A stretch of 64,000 nt of DNA. Origin: Coix lacryma-jobi var. lacryma-jobi (taxonomy: Eukaryota; Streptophyta; Magnoliopsida; Poales; Poaceae). Position numbers and translations under genes: made by a program. Position 1 is the stretch's first letter; every line of letters starts with the position of its first letter. The stretch lies in NCBI GenBank assembly GCA_009763385.1, contig CM019830.1:92258649-92322648 (forward strand), in the 5' to 3' direction. Below the pieces are notes generated by a model. That model was given only the letters and a program-made list of their open reading frames with translations. It had not been told where the DNA came from and did no database searches. Positions 1 to 12,860 of this stretch are shown piece by piece.

Positions 1-3000
1 GAGTTTTTATGATTTTTCAAAAAACTTAAAAACATATGTTGCCAAATTAATCAATGGATCCAAAGAGAAAGTCAACCACACCATTGAATCGAGAAGTGCA
101 TGTATATGGAAAATGGAGGCGGATGCTCTTTTGAATATATCACTCTCTTCTGTCTATTAAAGACACATGGCTATTGGGCTAATTCTACTATCGGGCACGT
201 GGCCATTTTTTCTGATATTTCATATATTTTTTTATTCTCTCTCTTTTTTTCTCTTTTTCGAGGTTCCGGACACTTGTCCCTTTTTATTTCCTTGGGATCT
301 ATCTTTTTGAGATTTTGGACACTTGTCCCTTTTTATTTCCTCGGATTTTTTTCTCTTTTTTTCAATAGCCACATGCTTCCAACAAACTTTTGAGAGGATA
401 GCAATAGATAATCATGAGCATTTATGCGGAAGATGAATGAAATGTATAAGTGATCTCAATTCAATAGCATGATAACTTCTCACAGGGTCAACAAAGCTTA
501 ATTTAACTCAATGCAATTATTTGCCATATTAAAATTGGAAACTCTCCGGAACTCTAGTGTTGTTTTAGTACAAGATAACAGTAGCTCAGATCATCACATA
601 TCATATCTGTCAATTACCTAGATTCTGGATCAAGCATTTGATACCCATATATTTAATTTCATTTTAAAGCATCATTAATTTTTTTAAACTTAGGAGAACT
701 AATGCTTAAAGGCTAGGTACTAGAAAGAAATACAATAGAGCAACTATTCATCATTTCCATTTTAAAAAATTAGAGAGAGAGTTCATGAGATTAGACATGC
801 TTTATTTATTTAATTTAACACAAACTATAACCTATTACCTAAAAACATTAAGATAGTAGTAAGACATACCTGAATCACGAAGATAACGGGGGTACATCTC
901 CCCCAAGCTAATGCCTTCGATCGTATCGAGCCTTCATATGCCCGAATATTTTTGTTCTTTTTTCTTTTTAAGGGTGAGTCTTCATGTGCTCACATTTTTT
1001 GTATTTTGAATTTATTTATAAAAAGAAAAACTTAAGAGGATAAAAATACTTACCTAGATACACGGGGGTGCTTTCCCCCAAGCTGAATGTTGACGTAGTC
1101 ATTCGATCTTGCAATCTAGCGGACTGGCGGTTTAAATGTTCTTCCTCTATCGGAGCATTGATTGACACTGATGGTTGTTAAAATAGTGCTCCAACAGTGG
1201 ATGGAACATCTACTTGCTCGTCAGCTTTTCTTGGTCTTTCAATCATGTGAAACTCAAATAGACAACAAAACTTGTGGAACAGATTAAGCGTCCGTGGTTG
1301 GCCACTCAAGCCTTAGTTGTCTAGAGTTTCAGTAGGATCTCTTTCTTAGTATATATATTTTTATTTTAATATTTTTATGATGCAATTATAATTTAACAAA
1401 ATGAATACATTTTTATTTTTATTTTTATGCTACCACGGTGAATATTTCATGTGGGTTTTTATACACCTCAGAATTATTCACATGGGGCTTTAGGTTTTAT
1501 GATGCAGTGCAATAAGTAAAATATTTTTATTTTCTTTTTTTATGTAATGCTAATGCAGAAAAGTAAATATGCTATGGAGATATATGATGAAAACTAAAAA
1601 TGCAAAAATAGAAACTAATGCAGAAAAGATAAATATGGATAACTACCGATGTTACCTTTCGGCGTGGGTTCATTGTTTTAAGTCCTCTGAACAGAACTTC
1701 TCACCATGTTCATTCCTGAGGTGCATCATTTGATCTCAATATTTAGACCTTGATAACAATACCTCTTGATATGTGTCACCCATGTTCTTCGTTCGCCCAG
1801 CAATTTGAAGTGAAAACATTAATTGTGGAGGCTGGCAGCATCTTGCTCAGTGTGCATGTTCTTGTAGATCCAGGACCTCCACTCTGTAAAATTTAGGAGT
1901 TGACAAACTCCTCCATGTTTTGCTCAAGAGTGTGTCCTGCTCATAAAGACAAGGTAGAGATCAAGTGCATGGGCTCTGTTGGTGAAAAAACACCAACAGA
2001 ACAAAAAGTTATGTTCATTCTTCTCTAACCTTAGGCACATTGAACAAGATAAACTTGTTGTTTATGTGATCTATTCAATCTTAACATAAGTGATAGGATA
2101 AGATGAGTATGAAAGTAGCATCGTAAAATATTTAACAGATCAGATTGCTTAACCCAAGGAAGGATAATCTATTCATAATGTGTCCATCTTTTCATTATTA
2201 TGATATATCATCTTCAAAAGGTTGGATGCATAACATTTTAGCTCATTTAGTTAAGATAGTGAGATTCAAGAGAGTGAAGCTAAGAACAAAGAGTAAAGAA
2301 CTGAACATGTTGAGTTGATTAGGTTGGATCAAGTGAGGTGCAACTTAAACATGTTTAGTTCTTTATGTATGCGCATACCAGAATCAAAGAGAAGCTTTTA
2401 AAGTGATGGTCACTTACCTACTTTATCATTGAAGAGTGATTGTGTCAAACCACCTTGTGGAAGCTTCTCTTGTCTAGCTGATTGTGTTCATGAATGGCTT
2501 GTCTTCTCTTGTCTATCTCACAGTGGGCTAGCTGAGTCTTGTTCTCAATAGGTCCAGACGATGGAGACTTTGTCAGCTATTCTCTGATTTGTAGACTCAG
2601 GTACTATCTTTCCATCTTCTAATTCTTGTAGTGCAGTGGCTTCGTCCTTCATGATGTAACCCTAAATTCCTGGCAGTTGGTTCTTCCTTTGTCTGTTGAG
2701 TCAACGTTTTCTCTTGGTTTACTTCGGCTGCTCATAAGTGGTGTAGCTGTTCAAGAAGCAACAATCCTTTTGATCAAAGATCCAAAAGTGGACGTCTCCA
2801 AGTCTGACATATATGACACATTGGTGGTGTTCAAGAGCGATCTTCCAAGAATGAGTGATGGACCATATTCTTCTTCTTGGCTGGGGCAGTGTCTAGTGGC
2901 TTGTACTAATCAAAGTGGTGAGTAGGAGGTCAAAGTGTCTTGAGGCTGGATTTCTCCTTTCTTCCCTTGATCGTGAAGCAGATCTACACAACGGAATTAT

Positions 3001-4680
3001 GTCTCCCCCAAGCTGGCTTGTGAGTTAGGTGGATGCCCAAATTTCATAAACAACATGTTCGTGTGTTGAATTTGTAGACCTTGTAGTTGTTGAAGTCGTA
3101 CGACCTCGTCCCTCAAACTAGCTCTTGTGTTGCATTGATTAGTAGTGAGGAGAACTTCCACTGCTTGCCTTCAAAGTGAACCACCAACAGACTTCCTTTG
3201 GATGACACACAAATGCATGTTATAATGTAGTGGCATATCATCACCCTGATATTTGTTGTTGGTGTCGGTGTTGATGTCTTTGACGATGATGAGCGTAGGC
3301 ATAGATTGACCCATACAGGGTGAGTTGCATCTTGCTCGTCATCACCATCCTAACTTAAAGCTCGATTGCCTTCGACGATGATGAGCGTAGGCTCAAAGCT
3401 CGGTTGCCTTCGACATCAATAGTGACTTTTCTGATGATGAGTTTTGTCTATCCACGGGTTGGATTTTAGATCTTTAAGTTCACACCATGAACAAGCAAAC
3501 CTCATTACCTACAAAATGTTGGTGGACATATACCCGAAGGATTGCACTGAATGTGAAACATGGGTTGTTATCCACAACTTATGTGTTATTCATCCATGCT
3601 AATGAAAAGATGATTTTAGGATTACTTTAGCATAGACTAGCATCTTATGTGTTGACTGCATTTTAACATGGTTCAAGGCAAAAGATAACTTGCAGTAGAA
3701 GATAAATTGAAATAAAGTTTAATACTCACAATTCTTTCATCCATGATGAATGAGCTGAGTCTTCATTTTGATGTTCATCGTATTCCTTGCTTCATCTCTG
3801 ATGTGAATTCATCTCAGGACTTTCCCAAATTGTATTTAAAGTTTTCTGCAGGGGTTAGTCCAACAGAATAACCAATGTCTACACAAGCTAATTTCAGATC
3901 AATAATCAAACCAAACTTCGTGTCTAATTTGATTAAGGTAGACTATTTAACCTAAGCACCACGCTTAATTTAAAAAGCCTATGAAATTACCCTATGGAAG
4001 TACCTTCAAACCAAAATATACTAGCATAAACAAAGGTAGCATGAAAGCATAAAAGAGATTTATCCAAAAAGAGATGAAAGAGTATGATCACAGTGAGGGA
4101 TATTTTTTCTCTTTTTTTAATATATTTTTTTGTTAGATGCAGATGACATGAATGCATGCAAGGAACTAAACATGACGAGGATTTGATAAAAGAAAACCTA
4201 AACTAAATGGAGTGGATGCAAGGATGATTCAAAGTAAACATGCAGTGGAATGCAAGGAATTAAAAAGATAACTACTCATAATGTTTAAAGTCCATGAGCA
4301 AGACTGTCTCACCTTGATCATACTTACCAAGACTCACAACTGGGATTTGCGTGTGGCGCAGCGTAAATATCTGTCACATGGGATGGGAGTTGAATTCTTG
4401 TGAAGACGACCTTTTCTCCAATCTACACATGGTTAGAATAAATAATATATATGTATACACAAATCTGTGAGATGGCAGGGTTCCAGGATTAATGATGGAT
4501 CTTGAATGTTCAGGCACCCTGGGTACTTCATCCTTGTGGAAGCTTGCCATAAGGTTGAAACGACATCTGATGTCCTATCTATTCCACACTCAATAGAACA
4601 AGGGGTAATCCTACTAAAGCTAGTGGTACACTAAATTAGCAGACATCAAGATAATTATCAAAATCTTTACACCAATTGCT
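1..4680 (-). mobile_element. Non-coding interior of a minus-strand gypsy-like element (LARD-like)
   Basis: The primer-binding site and 5' LTR lie to the right (4681-6230), so this stretch is the interior of an element read right to left; its 3' LTR would lie left of the window. I see no gag, protease, RT or integrase in either strand. Positions 50-560 resemble 17580-18150 in the same order (a block with the words caatggatcc and then gggtcaa), which is the 3' internal part of the other gypsy element of this window. A long non-coding interior between LTRs fits a non-autonomous large retrotransposon derivative. The short ORFs at 100-393 and 2677-2925 have low-complexity or featureless products and are not supported as genes. 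Confidence 0.55.
898..3014 (-). repeat. Three internal polypurine-tract-like repeats
   Basis: The word CTCCCCCAAGCT occurs at 898-909 and 3003-3014, with a close variant at 1072-1084. On the minus strand this reads AGCTTGGGGGAG, the same word that forms the polypurine tract next to the gypsy 3' LTR at 17055-17069. The first two copies are preceded by ACGGGGGT, so they could also fold as G-run/C-run hairpins. Copies far from an LTR suggest duplicated or decoy polypurine tracts. Confidence 0.6.
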
Positions 4681-4698
4681 TCCCCGGCAACGGCACCA
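4681..4698 (-). other. Primer-binding site, tRNA-Asp type
   Basis: On the minus strand this reads TGGTGCCGTTGCCGGGGA. Plant tRNA-Asp ends in CCCCGGCAACGGCGCCA, so the site is complementary with one G:T-type change. It begins about 10 bases from the LTR end at 4708. This fixes the element's orientation as minus, with the 5' LTR on the right. Confidence 0.8.
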
Positions 4699-4707
4699 AA
4701 AAATGCT

Positions 4708-6230
4708 TGTTGACATTCGTTAGTGCAAATAGAATATGAAAGATTCCGCAAGCGCACAGAACACCATAGTAGCATTTTACCAGGAGTATTCCAGGATCGT
4801 TATTTATATTTTACCACAGGAAAGCAAGGGTCAAGAATCTGATAACTCACTATCATGCATCTACTAACTCAGAGTACTAATTAGACTAAAGTAGGAGTAA
4901 TTGATATATGGTAATGATATCACATCAAAGAGAATTCAATGATAAATGTATAGATAACTATAGTGGGAGGACAATGGGAGAGATCAAGGTTCCTATATAC
5001 TTCTCTATTACTTGGGTTCTAAGGCAACAAAGATGAAAAGATATAACAGTCATAAACAATGGCACTTTGGAGCAGCAGGTCCTTTACAACTCTCGAAGAA
5101 GATTGGGAAAAAGGTAGTTGGGAGAAAGCTGCCAAAAGCTCTACAACACATCAATCCGAACATGGTGGACTACGAAGGCCTAACAGAGCTGTTACCCATG
5201 GGGCTGCCACAACTATTCCGTGGGATTGAGCGCAACCTCAGGTAACCTATAGACTAAACACCATGTCTAATCTATTGATTACTACTCTAATTACCTAGGA
5301 TAACTAGAGCACTCAATACAAACAAAGATCTCATGCCAAGATATAACAACTATATTAATTATATAATAAAGCATAAAGTAAATAAAGAAGATAAATATAT
5401 TAAAGCATAAGTCTTACAAAGAAAAGATACAAAGACATACCAAAACTCTGAAGACTCCTCCGGAACCGAAGCGCAGCTCCGCTCTCCCTAACTCCCGACT
5501 AGAGCTAGTCTATTAGATTGGAAAATCTAAACCTAATTCTCTAGAGAAGATAGGATGTCCTTCGAGGGACGCCTCTACTCCCAGATGATGATGTTTTTGC
5601 CTCAGGGGGTCTGGGGTTTATTATATATGGGCTCCTTGCCTCCCCTCCACCTTGTGCAAGCGATGTGGTACTAAATCTTTCGTCATGTGCACATGGGCCT
5701 TAATGGGACAAGATGTGACGAAGAGGTCAGTTGGAGTGCGTCACGCGAAGGAGGAGCAGCTTCCAGGCGGGCCTAGGCCGGTCGGCCTGGGGGTGGGGCC
5801 GGCCGGCCCCACTTGTCAGCCGTCGGGTCCCGCCTTCATCGTGGTGTCTTCTCGAACCTTCCTTATTTCTCTAATGCGATTTTTCGTCCATTTGCGCAAT
5901 TCATCGTGTTGGAGTAGGACTCCATCTCTTTCCATCTTCTGGAAAACTCCCTGGAAAATAGTAATTCACCAACACTGTGGAATCTGTCAGTTTCGCCCCT
6001 GGGTTATTTTGCTTGGTGATCACTCCAAGTTGTTCTAGAAGCTTCCAAGTCGTATCCAACAAGGACTCTCTCGTCGGGACTCCAAATGTAGAAAACCATA
6101 TGTCGGTTTCGATCGTCTCGATGAGCTCTTCGCAATGGTGTGCTCTGTTTCATCACTTGAGATACTTTTATATGGTGAAATATTGATAATCATGCAAAGC
6201 AAGTGAGAACAACACAACTCGTGGAACTTG
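4708..6230 (-). repeat. 5' LTR of the minus-strand gypsy-like element
   Basis: The inner edge is at 4708 (plus-strand TGTTGACATT, minus-strand end ...TCAACA), just outside the primer-binding site. The right edge is not resolved and is given as about 6230 because the other gypsy LTR of this type (15518-17054) is about 1.5 kb. Both share the word gcaagcgcacag near the inner end and a TATA-containing CT-rich section. ORFs at 5012-5245 and 5652-6038 lie inside this LTR and look like chance. Confidence 0.6.
5619..5627 (-). promoter_or_regulatory. Probable LTR TATA box
   Basis: The minus strand reads TATATAATA in GC-richer surroundings, at a similar place to the TATA box of the related LTR at 16620-16626. 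It would start the element's transcript leftwards. Assigned by motif and position only. Confidence 0.4.
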
Positions 6231-6329
6231 TTAGAAACAAACCCTACAACTATGCTTTATGGTTTATTTAATATCATTCTATGCATTAGTTGATGGTATA
6301 ATATTGACATTAAGGACAGTCAACAACTT

Positions 6330-7575
6330 ACCCGTCATAAACCAGAAATAAAGTGACACCAAGGAGTATGCAAGGCTGTATCTAGGGTTGTCTATACTTA
6401 CCCTTTTTGCATAAAAGCATTTTCATTATTAATAATCATCATTAGAGTATTAGCAGTCAATTTTATGTAATCAACCTGATTAACTAGATTTGCACCTGAT
6501 CTAGAGCAATCACTTGGCTAATTAATCAAGCAAGAGTGACTATTTCATCAATATCCTTTTAGATTCAACTTCATAACCATCTTTAGTTCCATATGTTACT
6601 ACGGTAACACATGCCAATCAAGTTACTCACTGTCCAGGAGCGATGGCGATTATAATCGATTCCTACCCAGCTCGGGATAAAATGTCGCACACTCGCCTGA
6701 TCACTCTTGCACACACAAGCTAGACGTTGGCGTCCATCCAAGAAATTTGAGAACAAGTCGCGGGACGGCCATGGGCCCTTCTACACCGGGGGTGATCTCA
6801 ATGCCAGGTCATTCAAGCTATATTTGCCCACGGTCATGACGGGTCAATCAGGCCTCGCCTGCCCACAGACCATGTCAGGATGCTCAGTATAGTTGCCCAT
6901 GGTACATCTGAGGCCCTGGGTGTTAGGCGTCAACATCTCCATCACCGACTCGAATAACTTTACTTGGCTTCACGGGAGGTACCCGGACCTACTCCGTTAA
7001 GTGATTGACACATTCAAATTGACAGAGGTGCGCACTCGAACGGGTCCTAAGCAACACAGACGGGAGACTACTAACACACAAAACTCATGTCCTGCTGCTC
7101 CTACATCCCGCCCGGTCTGAGTTTAATTATCACATGGTTATCTCCATGATAGCACCATGCAAGTCATGATCAGTATCCACCTATATGCGGGAGACAGGAA
7201 ATCACCCGACTTTTACCGGTCTAAGCAGGGCTAAGCATATAATCGAGCCTAGACCTAGCAGAGTTATCAACATAATTTCTTTTGGACAAGGATAAGTAAG
7301 TAACGCATCAACGGTATCATTCAACTCCTATAACTTAATGCAACAATCATTATATTGACTTGATTGCATTTATAAAAGAATGGTAGGAGACTTAGAATGC
7401 TCCGGGGCTTGCCTGGGAAACAACACTAGGTTAGTGTTAAGTGACACTTGCTTTACAAGCATCTCCACTTCTGGCACTTGCTTAGCTCTGCATCATTGGG
7501 ATGGTTCACCAACGCCATCTTCGGGTTTAGCTTCACCATCACGTCATTCACGATGCATCTATCGTACCTAAATGA
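6330..7575. repeat. Long-LTR segment, copy A
   Basis: This segment is related to 11650-12860 over about 1.2 kb in the same orientation. Shared landmarks in the same order are gtcataaaccagaaataa, ttactcactgtccaggagcgatg, gagaacaagtcgcgggacg, ccctgggtgttaggc, and tgctgctcctacatcccgcc. No reading frame is conserved between the copies. By analogy with the LL LTR (42187-45901), it is probably the transcript-end part of a long gypsy LTR on the minus strand. The bases 6231-6329 before it hold nothing I recognise. Confidence 0.6.
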
Positions 7576-7950
7576 GATGCACAATGCAAGCGTATGAATG
7601 CAAGGCAAACACTCACGATGCAACATAGGCATACAACACAAGTCTTACTGACTATATCACATAAGCAATCAGGATAACTATAACAATCAATGAGGACTAC
7701 ATTACATACGTCACACAAATGGAACACATGTATGCGCATACAACTCCTATCTTAGTTAAGCATGTCAACCAGCATTATTAATATATTTAAATAAGACATC
7801 AAGTTGATTAATTTAATAAAATGGAATGCATAACTAATCATTATCAATTCTTGACATCGCATTAAGGATCACATAAGCAACATCAAACTAAAGCAAGCCA
7901 TTTAGATCTATACACCAAATCTGGACAGCAATACAACATGCATTCAATTT
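7576..7950. other. AT-rich stretch, nothing recognised
   Basis: Follows segment A and runs into the ~185-bp repeat array. No ORF with coding character; probably LTR interior. Confidence 0.5.
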
Positions 7951-9060
7951 AATCATAACTGGAGCTACACACGTCCAAACAAGCTGATCTTAGGCTTTTT
8001 GGAAAGCTAATTAAATTGTCTAAAACTTTGCTATTATTATCCAAACATGATTCAACTCTTAAAAAGGGAAAACATTACATGCAAGGCAGTTCTGTCCAAA
8101 CTTTGGACAGAATATTATATCTACCTTCAAACAGCCATAACTAGAGTTCTATAGCACCAAACGACTTGATATAAGACTTGTTAGAAATCTTATTAAGTTG
8201 TCTACAACTTATTTATAACCATCTCAAGTTTATTAAGCAGTTATCAAATTCAAACAATATAAACAAGCAAATATGTCCAGACTTGGAAAGATTCTGAATC
8301 TTAACTTCAAACACATGTAACTCAAGTTCTAGATCACCAAACATAGTGATCTAAGACAATTTAGAAATATTATGAACATTACTACAACTATTCTATTAAC
8401 ATCAACACTTGATTCACATGTTATATTAGCCAAATAGTTCACTCTTTCAGATCTGTCGAGAGGGCAATGAAAACCTGACAGCAAACTTCTAAAAGCTATA
8501 ACTTCCAAACCACTGGGCCTAAAATTATGAAATTTTTGGACAAGCAAGACGCCAAAGTTATCTACAACTTTGGTACAGAATACATCTTCAGGAAACATCA
8601 TTATCATTACGAACTAATCACCACAATAGAAACTACACATGCAACCATTTCAGCAAAACTGGACATACACACAGCAGCTAAGTAATTAAATCACAACTAG
8701 AGCTACACAACTTTAAATGACACACAACAAGACATTCTGAAAAGTTTATGAAATTTTCTACAAATCATCTTTAAACATCTAAACATGATTCGCAAGTTAA
8801 CATGGTCAAACTAATGCATTTCTCAAATCTGGTCCAGAGATTTCAGAGAGCACCTATTTCTAAAACTGAAATTTGCACAGCCATAACACACAATCCGTTT
8901 GACCAAAAATCATGAACATTTAATACAAGCTAGATATGTAAGTTATCCACAACTTTGTTATAAACAATTTTCATAGAAAACATCATTTACAAGGTGCAAC
9001 TATTAAAGTCCTAGAAACATTCCAGAACACCCCGAAATGAATTATAGAGAGAAGATAAAT
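7951..9060. repeat. Diverged ~185-bp tandem repeat array
   Basis: A pattern recurs with starts near 7951, 8131, 8311, 8494, 8689 and 8878. Each unit has '(cc)ataact(a/g)gagtt' followed by 'caccaaac', then a 'ttagaaat...attaa' part, then 'tctacaactt(tg)', then 'aaacatgattcacaagttaa'. Units are strongly diverged, AT-rich and 178-195 bp apart. No coding potential. The array appears to be an internal part of a long LTR. Confidence 0.55.
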
Positions 9061-9639
9061 CTAAAACTCTATGTTTTGCACAACACCTGGCCATAATAAA
9101 ATTATCTAAGCTACAGAAATACTATAGAAAGACATTGGAACCACCATTTCTATTTTTACATGTAAACATTTATCACAAATCATTTAAATTCATTTAATGA
9201 GCTGAAAGCAAGATAAATTCATAACTATTTCATACATGCACAAATAAATCTGAAATGTTTATCACAACACACACATCACATGAGAAGCCAACCCTAAAAA
9301 TGTCACAACAAACTAAGCAAAAAAACAGCAAATATTATTTTCTCCCTATTTAATCCTATTTAACACAAATAAATCATCACAGCAGAAACTTTAAACTAAC
9401 AGACCACATATTATACTTTTACTGCATAGATCTATTCACAAGGATTCCAAAAAGTGCTCACTTGCAATTTTTGGACAAAAACACAAATTACTATGCATTT
9501 TCAAACTTTCAGCAAGATTTATTAATTAACCAAAAATGAGAACAAAACTATTTTTCATTTGGGCCCTCCAGATCTGCATAAAATATTTAAAGATCTATTA
9601 GTAAATCTATGAGTCCTCACACATTAATAAAAAAGACCA
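9061..9639. other. AT-rich stretch, nothing recognised
   Basis: AT-rich sequence between the tandem array and the GC-rich block. No ORF, RNA gene or element boundary recognised. Confidence 0.4.
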
Positions 9640-10345
9640 ACAAAGAGTTTCTGCCTCTATTTCTACCTTTCTTCTTTTTCACGGGGAACGACGGGAGACG
9701 ATAGGAAGGAGGCCGGCTCTCTGCTTGTTGCTCGAGGGGGATGGCGCTAGGGTTAGGGCTGGTGGAGCTGGTCGCTGGTGGCCTCCTCGGCCGCCGGGGC
9801 TTGCTGCTGCCCGCTCCCTGTTGCAGCTGCCTGGCTGCAGGCTTGCGGCCGCGGCCTGCAAACCGCGCAGGGAAGTCGTGGCTCTGCACGGCTCTGCAGA
9901 AAACGCAGGGAGGAAGGGAAAGACGAATGGCAGGGGAAAAAGGGGAAGCAGTGGCCGGCCAGGGAGAGGGGCTCGTCGGCGCTTGCTGCTGGTCCCTCGA
10001 GAGGACAAAGGCGGTCATGACTGGAGCTGCTGCCTGCACTCTGCTCGCCAAGGAATGGCAGGAAGGGAGAGCGCAGAGGGGGAGAGAGCAGGGCTGCTGC
10101 TCGGCAAGGGAAGGAGGAGGCGCTGAGGAGGAGGAGGGAGTCTCTGCTTGGCCATGGAGGGAAGGCAGGGAGAAGGAGGAGGCGCTGCAGGAGCTTCTGC
10201 TGGGCAGCCATGGAGACCGACGAGCACTAGAGAGGGAGCGAGAAAAATGAGAGAGAGTGAGGGGAGGGGGAGCCGGGCTTTGTCCCATTTGAGGGTGCGG
10301 CACCAGAGAAGGGAGGCCACGCGGCGCTTAGGCTCGAGGCTCGCC
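9640..10345 (-). other. GC-rich block in old LTR sequence
   Basis: An abrupt rise in GC content with many overlapping ORFs on both strands (for example 9617-10303 minus and 9741-10250 plus). Their products are low-complexity Ser/Pro/Arg/Gly strings with no domain, as expected from GC-rich sequence lacking stop codons. Two similar blocks (13875-15055 and 44390-45540) sit in the same relative place in LTR sequence, the latter just after a minus-strand TATA box. It is probably an LTR promoter/leader region rather than a host gene. Confidence 0.5.
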
Positions 10346-11649
10346 GGCCACGACAAAAGTGGCGACAATTTTCTTGCGTGGAATTTTTTTCCAAATTTTG
10401 CCAGTTTCCACAAACTTTCAGTCACATTTTAAAATTACGAACACTGCTCAAACGAACTCTAATTTTGATGAAACCAATTTTGTTGTGGTCGTCTCGCCAA
10501 GTACTCTGACTTTCGTTACAGGCACTCACTCAAATTCGTAATCGTTTGCCCGGTAACGATCGTCGACGGCAGCTCCGCGGTGACCGAAATTCCAATTTCG
10601 CAGTACAGAATCAATTTCCGAAGCCTGAAAACTGCGTTGTTCCCCATCTTGCGAGCTCGTTTTTACTATTTTTGGCACTGATCTATGTCTTGGTCATAAA
10701 ACAAAATTTGTTCCCCTCGATCTATACTACAACTTTTGTTTAGGGCGCACGGACATGCGAACATCCGAAAATACCGTTCAACGCTGGTCAAAGCAGTCAC
10801 CTGGTAGGATCCGAATTAGGGTTTTCGTCGATCGGAACATTTTCTGGCTATATGCTCAACACGGAACTTTCATAACTTTTGGTCGTGACTTCATATATAC
10901 TTGATTGGGCATAATCGCAACACTTGGCTGAACCCAAATGATTTCCTTCAGTTAATCAGCCAGTATAGGCAAAGCTGTGACTCGTCATTTCATGCGACTT
11001 TTTGATTCCAAACTTCATAAAACTTTTTCACCGGTTACTATAGACAGGAATTGAGGTGGGGGACATGAAAAATCAATGTTTAGCATAAATCTTGAATTTC
11101 CATAAATTGGCAATCATTATTAACTGGTTCTGTTAATTATTTCCCGAATAATTCAAACTGAGGTTCTGCCTCTGAGATTGATCTTGACACTTCTGTCGCA
11201 GAACCGACCAATTTACACCAGATTAAGCACATAAATCCCCGCTTGCGCGATGATCGTCATGTACTTAAGCTCGTATAAACCCGGTAGTCCAGAAATCTCA
11301 AAGGATTTCAAACATTTCGCATTCAGCCAAAATCGTACTAGTTTCGCATACATCCACAAGTTACATCACAGTTCGAACATAGTTCGAATCCATCGGAGTA
11401 CGAGACAATATTACAAATCATAGTTTGATAAAAGTGGAAGCAACGTAGTTTTGAAACATAAGTTCAGTTTGTTCGCAATACTTGTGTCATTGAACAAAAA
11501 GCATCAGGGAAGGGAATACAGCACCACGCCCATGGTCTAGTATTCATCCGTAGCCGGGTACAAACAGTTCTCGCAGTAGCCATAGAAGCTTTGACCATCT
11601 GCAATAACAAGGACATAAAACCCAGAGTACAAGAAGGTACTCAACTAGC
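10346..11649. other. Unresolved LTR-like sequence
   Basis: Mixed-composition DNA between the first GC-rich block and segment B. I see no credible ORF. The style resembles long gypsy LTRs, but no terminal repeat or duplication boundary could be fixed. Confidence 0.35.
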
Positions 11650-12860
11650 CTTACCTGTCATAAACCAGAAATAATAAGACACCAAGGATCATGAAGGCTT
11701 TATCTGGGGTTGGCTAGACATACCATTTGCATGAAAGCATTTTTGCGAGTAAAACATAATTAAGGTAGTGGCGGTCACTTTTATAACCAATCCTGATTAA
11801 CTAGATTTGCACGTGATCTATAGCAAGCACTTGACTAATTAACCAAGCAAGAGTGACTATTTCATCAATAGCCTTTCAGATAGATTTAGCATCATAACCA
11901 TCTTTAGTTCCATAAGTTACTACGGTAACACATGCTAGTCAATTACTCACTGTCCAGGAGCGATGACAATTATAATCATTTCCTACCAAGCTAGGGATAA
12001 AATGTTGCACACTCGCCCGGCACACCCGCGTTCCGGTAGTCGTAAGCTGCCACTCAGGAAATTCGAGAACAAGTCGCGGGACGATCATGGGCACTTCTAC
12101 ACCGGGGGTTATCTTAGCGCCAGGTCGCTCAAGCGATTCTGCTCACGGTCATGCCGGGTCGATCAGGCCCTGCCTGCCCCACGGACCATGCCAGGTTGTT
12201 CAATAAAGTTGCCCACGGTACATCTGAGGCCCTGGGTGTTAGGCATCAACATCTCCATCACCGGTTCGAATAGCCTTACTCGACATCACGGGAGGTACTA
12301 GGACCTACTCCGTTAAGTGATTGACGCGTTCAATTTGACTAAGGTGCGCTTCCCGAATGGGTCCTAAACAATACAGACGGGAGACTACTAGCACACAGAA
12401 CCCATGTCCTGCTGCTCCTACATCCCGCCCGGTCTCAGATTAATTATCACATTGTTATCTCCATGATAGCACCAGGCTAGTCATGATCAGTATCCACCTA
12501 TATGCGGAAGACAGGAAATCACGCGACTTTTACCGGTCTAAGCACGACTAAGCATATAACGAGCCTAGAACTAACAGGGATATCAAGATAATAATTGCGG
12601 TGGACAAGGTATAGTAATAATGCAACAACTGTAGCATTCAACTCCTATAACCTAATGCAACAAACATAACAGTTTAATTTGTTCAAGATTTGCAAACCAC
12701 AAGGAGTATGATGCTCTGGGGCTTGCCTCGCTCGAAGTCAGAGGGACGGTGATCCTGGCACTCGGGGAATTCTCTGGCGTTGACTTCCTCGCTCCTCTTG
12801 AAAGGGGCCTCCTCCTGGTCCTGCTCCTCCGGCTGTGGCGGGTTCTCCTCTATCAATCAT
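11650..12860. repeat. Long-LTR segment, copy B
   Basis: Homologous to 6330-7575 in the same orientation; see the landmarks given there. Outside this segment the two flanks differ, so A and B are better read as LTR parts of two related elements than as the two LTRs of one element. Confidence 0.6.

Noticed and set aside
5012..5245. 77-codon ORF in the left LTR
   Set aside because: No motif, lies within an LTR and on the strand opposite to the element.
9617..10303. 228-codon minus-strand ORF and several overlapping plus-strand ORFs
   Set aside because: Low-complexity Ser/Pro/Arg products, open in many frames at once because of high GC, with no domain; located inside LTR sequence.
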